DNA of 64,000 nt, from the NCBI GenBank assembly GCA_003999685.1, contig CP021228.1:930001-994000 (forward strand). The letters are read 5' to 3'. This stretch comes from Taiwanofungus camphoratus (lineage: Eukaryota > Basidiomycota > Agaricomycetes > Polyporales > Taiwanofungaceae). Numbering within the stretch: position 1 is the stretch's first letter; the number at the start of each line of letters is the position of its first letter. Below the pieces are notes generated by a model. The model saw only the letters and a program-made list of their open reading frames with translations, searched no databases and was not told the origin of the DNA. The position numbers and the translations under genes are program-made. Positions 57,955-64,000 of the stretch are shown one piece after another.

Positions 57955-59354
57955 ATGTCTGCTCAACCTATAGAAGCTGCTGTGCGCCTCCCATTATTGA
58001 CTTCCTATGTTGTTCACTGTTCACTCACACCTCGTTTACGCATAGTTCGATCCATCATATGTCATTTGTGACATATGTTCTCAACCTGTTTCTCGGAAGG
58101 CTGACCTTTCCCGCCACAAGAAACAACATTCCTCGAACAAGGAAGATTTGTAGGTGGCCTGCGCAATTGTTGTGATGCTCTCCTCATTCATGCACCTTGT
58201 ACTACATCTAGAAAGTACAAGTGCCCTTACAAAGACTGCAGGTATGCGTCCTTGCAGAAGTCCAATCTACAGACCCATCTTTCCACGCAGTACGTATTGT
58301 TCAACACTCGACATGAGCCATCGCCTTCTGACGAGTGTCGACCGTTAACAGCACCGGTGAAAAGTCGAAATGTTGTCCATACCGCATCGCTTGCCTGGAT
58401 GGCACAGAGGTCGCCTGCCCTTTCCGGACGAATGACCCCGGCTCACTGACACGGCACAAGAAGCGCATTCACGGATACAAGCCGAAGCCTCGCGCCCCCA
58501 AGGGTGGCCGCAGAGCCGTGGCCACCAACCCCGTACCGCCACCCACGAGAACATCTCGCCGTTACAATCCATACGCGGCCCCACTTCCAGTTCCCCTAGA
58601 GCCTATGTACACCCTCCCAGAGTTGACCGACTCCGGCTCAAGCTCGCCCTCTAACAGATCGTGGAGCTCATTCGATACCGACTCGGTGGGCCCTCATACG
58701 GTCAGGAACGAAGTCATTGATCTCACTGCTGCTGCCGCTCCTTATACGTCAGGTCCTCACTACGCTTCGGACGTGTTGCGTCAGGACTACAGCGGGACCG
58801 GCAGCACCAGCGGCCCCAGTGGGTCCGGTGGTCTAGCAGGCCCCTTTGTGCCCACTCAATACGAAGAAAAGTTTGCTCCCTCAACCGACTTGGACACACA
58901 TCTATTCGACAACTACACAATGAAAGAATTGCTGAAATCACCCGACCTGTCAAAACAATCGTCGAAGACGACCGCTGTGAAGAAGAGTGGCGACCCAGAA
59001 GGACTCGACGCACCATTGATGCCGAAGTGGCTTTGGGAGGATACCACCGGCGCGCAAGATTTTACGTATCCCTCACTTGCGCGGCCCCCATACGGGAACC
59101 AGTATAATCTGGGAGTATCATCGACTCCGTTGCCGCCACCAGTCCCGTCCTCTCTACGTTACAGCTATTACCCGTACGCAGCCACGGCACCAACATATAC
59201 TAACGCAAGGCTACTCCCGCCAATGCCATCCGATCCAAGTGGTATATATCCTTCGCCTCACATTGTCCCTTTTGCACCGCCCGCCTGGCCTGCGGCGTTC
59301 AGTCAACTAGCAGCTGCCGACCAGTATTACTGGTCACAGCTGAATACGATGTAG
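57955..59354 (+). CDS. C2H2 zinc-finger protein
   Basis: Exons 57955-57981, 58046-58149, 58212-58289 and 58352-59354 sum to 1212 nt, 403 aa. Finger 1: FDPSYVICDICSQPVSRKAD then LSRHKKQH. Finger 2: YKCPYKDCRYASLQKSNLQT then HLSTH, followed by a classic TGEKSKC linker. Finger 3: an enlarged knuckle (CLDGTEVAC, seven residues between cysteines) and PFRTNDPGSLTRHKKRIH. Three adjacent fingers and a basic stretch (HGYKPKPRAPKGGRRA) suggest a nuclear DNA-binding factor. The remaining 270 residues are Pro/Ser/Tyr-rich and disordered, as in activation domains. The first intron places the ATG in a 27-nt exon. Targets are unknown. Basidiomycetes carry many such genes. Confidence 0.85.
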
Positions 59355-59904
59355 ACTTCCGTCCGGTATTTTTTCTGCCTTCATGGACATTCGTGTAATT
59401 ACATGGTATCCGTGTCTGTTTGTTCCTCTAGAATTGTCCGTTGCATTGAGGGAGGTTGCTGCTTATTCTCAGTTATTTGTTTGTAATTTAGTCGGTCGAT
59501 GAGTGCAATATGATTCGCCGGCTCTATTTTCTGGATTTACGTTGTGCTCGTGAGCTCTCCCGGTTGTGTTGATCGTCCGCCACACCCATTGTCATCAGGC
59601 GCTTCCGAAGCCACGTTCCGACGCGAATGTCACATGCACGTGATGTTGTCACTCGTCAGAGAGCGGAGAACTCTTATTCTTTTATTGATCTTCGAACTAC
59701 GCAGGTTCAAGAACCATTAACATGTCATGCAGGGACATTCTGCGGACAGTCAATCACAGACTCTGTGCAAGGGGAGATTATGCTCTTCCCGATCCCGTGG
59801 CTCTATGCGCTCTGCACTTCTGTGTACATTGCGAATGTGATCACAAGGTCATTATCCTTGATTCTTATGTGAGCAGACCAACTATGTTGGTAGCAGGCAT
59901 ACAA
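59355..59904. other. Spacer after zinc-finger gene
   Basis: 3' flanks of the zinc-finger gene and of the ferric reductase pseudogene. Short ORFs only. Confidence 0.4.
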
Positions 59905-61950
59905 AAAACTTACTCTTCATGTAGTTCAATTCCTCCTACTGCTTGTTGTCTTCCTAAATCTATGTCTTCAATAGCTCTTCCGACAGCCTCGCTCAATTTC
60001 GCAGGCCCACAAACGCCGACGAGGATACCTCTGTACTTCGAACCGCAGCCTGATAGGAGGGGTGTAACGCAAGTACAATCCAGGATATCAGTTCATCTCA
60101 TAGGTATGTGCGGGCGACCAGGGCCTAGGCTCAGCCCATGGGGAAGATTGGCCATGTATTTAAAGGTATGCTCGGCAGTTCCCACGCGGGTATAGAAAAC
60201 CGAGATATGGAGCGCGGTAGGCGCAGACGTGCATTGATGTAGCAGTGAGGATAGTATTAACACCATCGGTAACAGTGATTCTGAAAAGAAAACCGGCAGT
60301 AAGGAAGGTTTCTCTCCTTTGTTATCGTAGGACGAACGAGGGACGACCTTTACAGGGTGTTGAACAATCCAAATAACATTGATAATAGTCACGCTGCTGG
60401 ATTCCTCCTTGGCTTTCAGAATCAGCTCTTGCACAGCCGATAACGCGTAGGAGATACCACTGCCACCAACAATAAACAGTAGCCCTCGATCATTACCTTG
60501 ATGGTGGCGCCGATATTGTCCCTCTTATCGTCTTTACTTGCCATCGTGTATAACCTCTGTATCCATTTTCCAGTTCTCTTGCACATCAGCACCAACCCGT
60601 TCTGCGCGGTCGCTTGCACTTGCAATCGTGAATAGGTGTATTTCTGTCCATCAAAACCATCCCATCACCGACGAGAGCACACGTATGTGACGAGGATATC
60701 TCACTTCCTTGATATCAACTTAACTTGCTGAGTTACATACATAGTTCAATTACGTCCACCGCTTCGCAGGCAGGCTACTGGTCTTTGCTGTGAATGTCCA
60801 CGCGATTGGATATTGTGATGTATTTCTACTTGTTGCTCTTGCATGATCTAATGTCGTTTCTGCAGTCTACAAGTAGGCGTCTCAAGGAAACATTCACTGC
60901 ACGTATTCGGCGAACACATTTGGCTTGGGGTCTAGCTGTACCTATTTGCACAGACATCTTGTTTTTCTTCTCTTTATCTATTTGGCGTCGGAGAGCGTAC
61001 GACGTCTTCTTTATCTCTCACATCGTGGCATTCATAACGTTTCCGGTCGCTGTGTGTGTTTTCTTATGCGGGATTACTCAGATTCACTCACCCTCTTGTC
61101 TTGTATTGGCACAGACATGGTCTCCATACACGCAGTGCTCTGTCCTACGTGCTGGCTGGAGCGGGCATCTATGTTCCCGATGTTCTCCTTCGTATCGTCA
61201 AGACTCGCATCTGTACCACCCATGTCTATTGCCTGTCAGAGCTTTGCACAACCCGAGTGCACGTCTTTGATTTGAATGCAGGGTAGCGTGCAGCTCAGCA
61301 TGTCAGGTTACGTGATCATAGCCTACTCCAACTAGAATGCTGACGAAATTATTCTTCGTCGCGAACACGATAACCCAGGGTATTTGTGAAACTGCCACAA
61401 ATCCCACCCTTGCATGATTCATGAAGAGACTGGTTTTACACAACGTGGCGAAGAGAAGGACTGCAAAGTATGCTGCAAGAAAAAGACTACCACCGAGATG
61501 GATCCTTCCTGTGAATGGAATGTACAGGAAAGGTATCAGAGGATGGACGAAATAAGACCACGAAGGCAGATGGCGAGAGATGGAACCGTTGTGATACTTG
61601 TTCTCAAAGCGGGTTGAGTCCGTGAGACGGGTAAGTGAGGCGCATGAACGTGAGTCATCCGAATTTGGAGCGTGGACTGTATTCATAAAGCAACATCAGG
61701 AAGACGAACGCAAAGTACGCCATTGAGATGCAATATACACATACAGAAGAGATGTCCTCGGCTCCTTTCGCCAAGATCCGAGAGGCGCACAAAGATGCGG
61801 GGAGAAACTGAGATCATGCTAATGGCAAGGACGCACACCAGGAAGATGTCGACCCAAAACACTGCTGCCGAATTTTCGGATGAAGAGACGGCTGAGACAG
61901 ATTGTCGTGAATACTGCCGCCAGCAGCAGAATACATGGCCACTCCGCAAT
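59905..61950 (-). pseudogene. Ferric reductase pseudogene with inverted core
   Basis: A second FRE-family gene, dead. On the minus strand 61950-61314 carries the N-terminal membrane part (AVFWVDIFLVCVLAISMIS; PFTGRIHLGGSLFLAAYFAV; LVGVGYDHV). On the minus strand 60680 to about 59905 carries the C-terminal FAD/NADPH part (LFTIASAS; NGLVLMCKRTGKWIQRLYTM; SSSVTIINVIWIVQHP; the end GGIELHEE). The middle (60681-61313: NYVHRFAGRLLVFAVNVHAI; RAYDVFFISHIVAF; YVLAGAGIYVPDVLLRIVKT; AAQHVRLR) reads on the plus strand. Further damage: GWF-stop-W near 60643, a one-base frame change near 60612, AG-stop-RAAQ near 61284, and a frame change inside the third-helix region near 61070. Its sequence is clearly a different subfamily from the intact FRE at 43.5 kb. 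Confidence 0.88.
60681..61313 (+). other. Inverted segment inside the FRE pseudogene
   Basis: Both ends are the palindrome ACGT (60681-60684 and 61310-61313). To the left the minus strand reads RVLSS, to the right it reads GYDHV. Inside, the plus strand reads from a splice acceptor ATAG before FNYVHRF through QHVRLR. Turning the segment over would put GTATGT directly after GATCAC (a consensus donor) and join QHVRLR to VLSS in frame, which fixes the breakpoints to within the shared ACGT. Confidence 0.85.
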
Positions 61951-62636
61951 ACAAGGAGAGGATACTATCCACTGAACGGACGCTTCGTCGACCTCCAAGC
62001 TGAGCTAGCGTTGGCGGATTGTCAACTTGACGGACGGTACAGGGAGGGAATGGTGTGCATGGATTTGCTTTTAGGCCCTATTTCATTCTCGATGGCAAGT
62101 AAATCCAGCCAAGTGTCATCCTCTCTGTGGAATACATGTTTCTAGACCCAACCGATTCAAAGCAGGTTAGTTGCTTGTGCGATCAGCGCCCTGCCACTTG
62201 CAGCTTCGCGGACACAAGAACCATCCTTCCAAGCTTACTTGAGGGAAGACACTGGTACGAGTTGGGCCCCCAGTGCAAATTGAACATAAGGAAGCCTCAT
62301 CTTGCAAGTAAGTAAGCATGTTGTGGCAGCTTTTCAACATGTACATGCACATCCCAAACCCAGGGTGCAGTTCTTAAGTTGAACACCAGTTTCCTAATCC
62401 GGATGAAACGCTTCTGTCGGCAATCAGCACCACAATCTACGAGGCATTCTGTCTGCATCGAACAATAATAGCAAGCTGTATAATTTTTTTTTAGTAAAAC
62501 CGGTAATATTGGCCAACACGGTGGTCCGTCCACAAAGACAGAGGTAGCTAACGTCTAGATAACCAACTAAGTGAATCGTAAATAGTCTAGGTCATGACGC
62601 AAGTCTATAACGCAAACCCAATCATAACACACCCCC
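61951..62636. other. Spacer, 0.7 kb
   Basis: Possible former 5' region of the FRE pseudogene and the 3' flank of the NADH dehydrogenase. An A/T run lies near 62485. No gene is recognised. Confidence 0.4.
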
Positions 62637-64000
62637 CTATTCGCGACTCACATCGCTGCAACGACAGCATTCAGTGACTGCACAGGACTGATAATCGCAG
62701 GGTCGACCAACTCACCGTCCGAACAGCTTGACCTTGAGCCAATCAGAGGCAACAAGCGTGCGATTCCTGAGTGAGAAGAGCATGCTGAGGTATGCACTAC
62801 GCCAGAAAAGGAACTGAAACGGAATGGATCAGCGGGGACGAGATACCACAAGATGGGTAAACCTACCGTGGCTACGCCTCCAGAAGACAGCTATAAACGA
62901 CATCCCTTTAGCATTGGGAGTAGACACAGGTCACAACGAACTCACCTGGCCATTAAAGAAGGGGAGATCGGCAATAGCCTTGTCTGAGCCAAGGTACCTA
63001 CATGTGTGTTGCAGTCAGGATCGGGTGGGAAGCCAAATACCACACTACGTACGCAAGCGAACCCTGGTGAGAGTACTTGAACGGCCGCAGCTTTTCTGTC
63101 TTGCTGAGCTGCTTCTGGACAGAGTCGATCTCCGCCTTACTCTCGTCGCTCGCTCCCGCAGCCTGCAAAGCCCTCAAGCGGTTCTCGAGGTTGTCGCGCT
63201 TCGCGACCTGCGCGAGGATGCGCGCGAGATACGCACCCTCCTGTGCTGCGACCTGTGCGGTGGGCGCGTACGAGGTCGCTGTGCAGTCGCCGATCGCGAA
63301 GATCGAGCCGTTCGTCCCGACCATGCGGAGATGGTCTGTGGGCCAGCGATGCGCATCAGCGAAACCAGACAGTTTGAGAATTGCGTGGTCGAGATGTACC
63401 ATCAACCGTGATTCCACGCCTGTTGTTTTGGTGCTCGGGGAGCTTGGACATCAGGTCCTGAGTGACCTTGCGCAGCTTGTTGCCCTGCAGATACCATATA
63501 AGCCGTTTATATAACAACGTACAATATCATGGACGCACAGCAGCCCAGACAACAAGCCCACAGGGTACTTCAACGATGGTCTTGTCAGGCCTCTGCACGA
63601 CGATGCTCTTTTCCTTGATCTCCTTGACCATCGTCTGGGTGAGGATGTCGATCTTGGCCTCCTTGAATGTCGACTCGGTGTACTCGATCAGTTTCTTGCT
63701 AAACATAGGCAGCACAGAAGGTAATGCCTCCACAAGACTGATGTGGACGCTGTTGGCGAGTTCGGGATACCATGACTTCAAGTCCTCCTATGGGTAACTG
63801 AGTCAGTCGGGCACATTTGCTCACGGAAAGATGAAAGGCAAACCTCGAGAAAATCATGAATCTCGCCGCTGGGCACAAGAGACGTGTTCAGACTAGGCCA
63901 CTTCGCGAGCGCGAAGACACTTTGCATACCTAACTTCGACACCCGTAGGACCGCCACCAACGACAACCTATGTAGGCCACGTCAACTGACTGACAAGTGT
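62637..64000 (-). CDS. Alternative (type II) NADH dehydrogenase, 5' end outside window
   Basis: Rotenone-insensitive NADH:ubiquinone oxidoreductase of the mitochondrial inner membrane (NDE/NDI family). Only the C-terminal two-thirds is in the window. Visible are [11 protein letters not shown] (NADH-binding dinucleotide fold), then [80 protein letters not shown] (FAD-binding), [16 protein letters not shown], a charged coiled segment [20 protein letters not shown] and [20 protein letters not shown]. It ends [36 protein letters not shown] at 62637, the conserved membrane-anchor end of the family. Without the N-terminus I cannot tell external from internal type. Confidence 0.92.

Noticed and set aside
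60794-61270. Separate plus-strand membrane protein gene
   Set aside because: Its helices are the missing middle of the flanking minus-strand ferric reductase, so it is an inverted piece, not an independent gene.

Overview
The window looks like chromosomal DNA of a filamentous basidiomycete, probably an Agaricomycete. Genes are dense, lie on both strands, and are cut by many short introns of about 45-75 bases. The gene set (GCN2, NDC1, RPP1, PEX19, RAX1, MED8, TFB5, RPI1, DUF300/TMEM184, a type-II NADH dehydrogenase) is that of a normal fungal housekeeping and accessory region. I see no virus-like element, rRNA or CRISPR. There is one tRNA gene, one MITE-like DNA element and several hairpins.

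0-12.5 kb: an unrecognised gene fragment, a tRNA-Ile with a tiny intron, and the translational stress kinase GCN2. Then come two small paralogous glycine-rich genes with identical exon architecture on either side of an intronless family-16 lysine-type methyltransferase. 13-16 kb: a tandem pair of class I SAM methyltransferases, one intact and one decayed. 16.7-38.4 kb: a housekeeping stretch with RPP1, an F-box gene, NDC1, an orphan nuclear-type protein, an AHP1/PRX5-type peroxiredoxin, PEX19, a DUF300 membrane protein, RAX1-like RGS, a mitochondrial HMG-box protein and MED8. Many of these are in divergent pairs that share short promoters.

38.4-53.6 kb is the accessory part: a 5 kb gene-poor stretch with a 523-bp MITE-like element, then an 11-exon ferric reductase, a CmcJ/AsaB-like putative Fe(II)/2-oxoglutarate oxygenase, a DHA1 MFS transporter and a kinase-fold protein with no visible catalytic loop. 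Four copies of the 11-bp palindrome TTATCWGATAA, which contains the iron-responsive GATA consensus ATCWGATAA, lie between these genes. By eye I found the 11-mer nowhere else in the window. This suggests a small iron-controlled locus (inference).

53.7-64 kb: TFB5 and ribose-5-phosphate isomerase diverge from a 300-bp promoter. A 2 kb hairpin-containing stretch leads into a C2H2 zinc-finger gene. Next is a dead second ferric reductase whose internal third is inverted. The inversion can be read to the base: both breakpoints fall in an ACGT palindrome. The window ends inside an alternative NADH dehydrogenase.

For FRE, TFB5, the zinc-finger gene, DUF300, the two small paralogs, the F-box gene, the oxygenase and the kinase-like gene I checked that the proposed exons sum to a multiple of three. 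GCN2, RPP1, NDC1, PEX19, RAX1, HMG, MFS and the NADH dehydrogenase were assigned from conserved blocks, and their exact splice sites are less certain.
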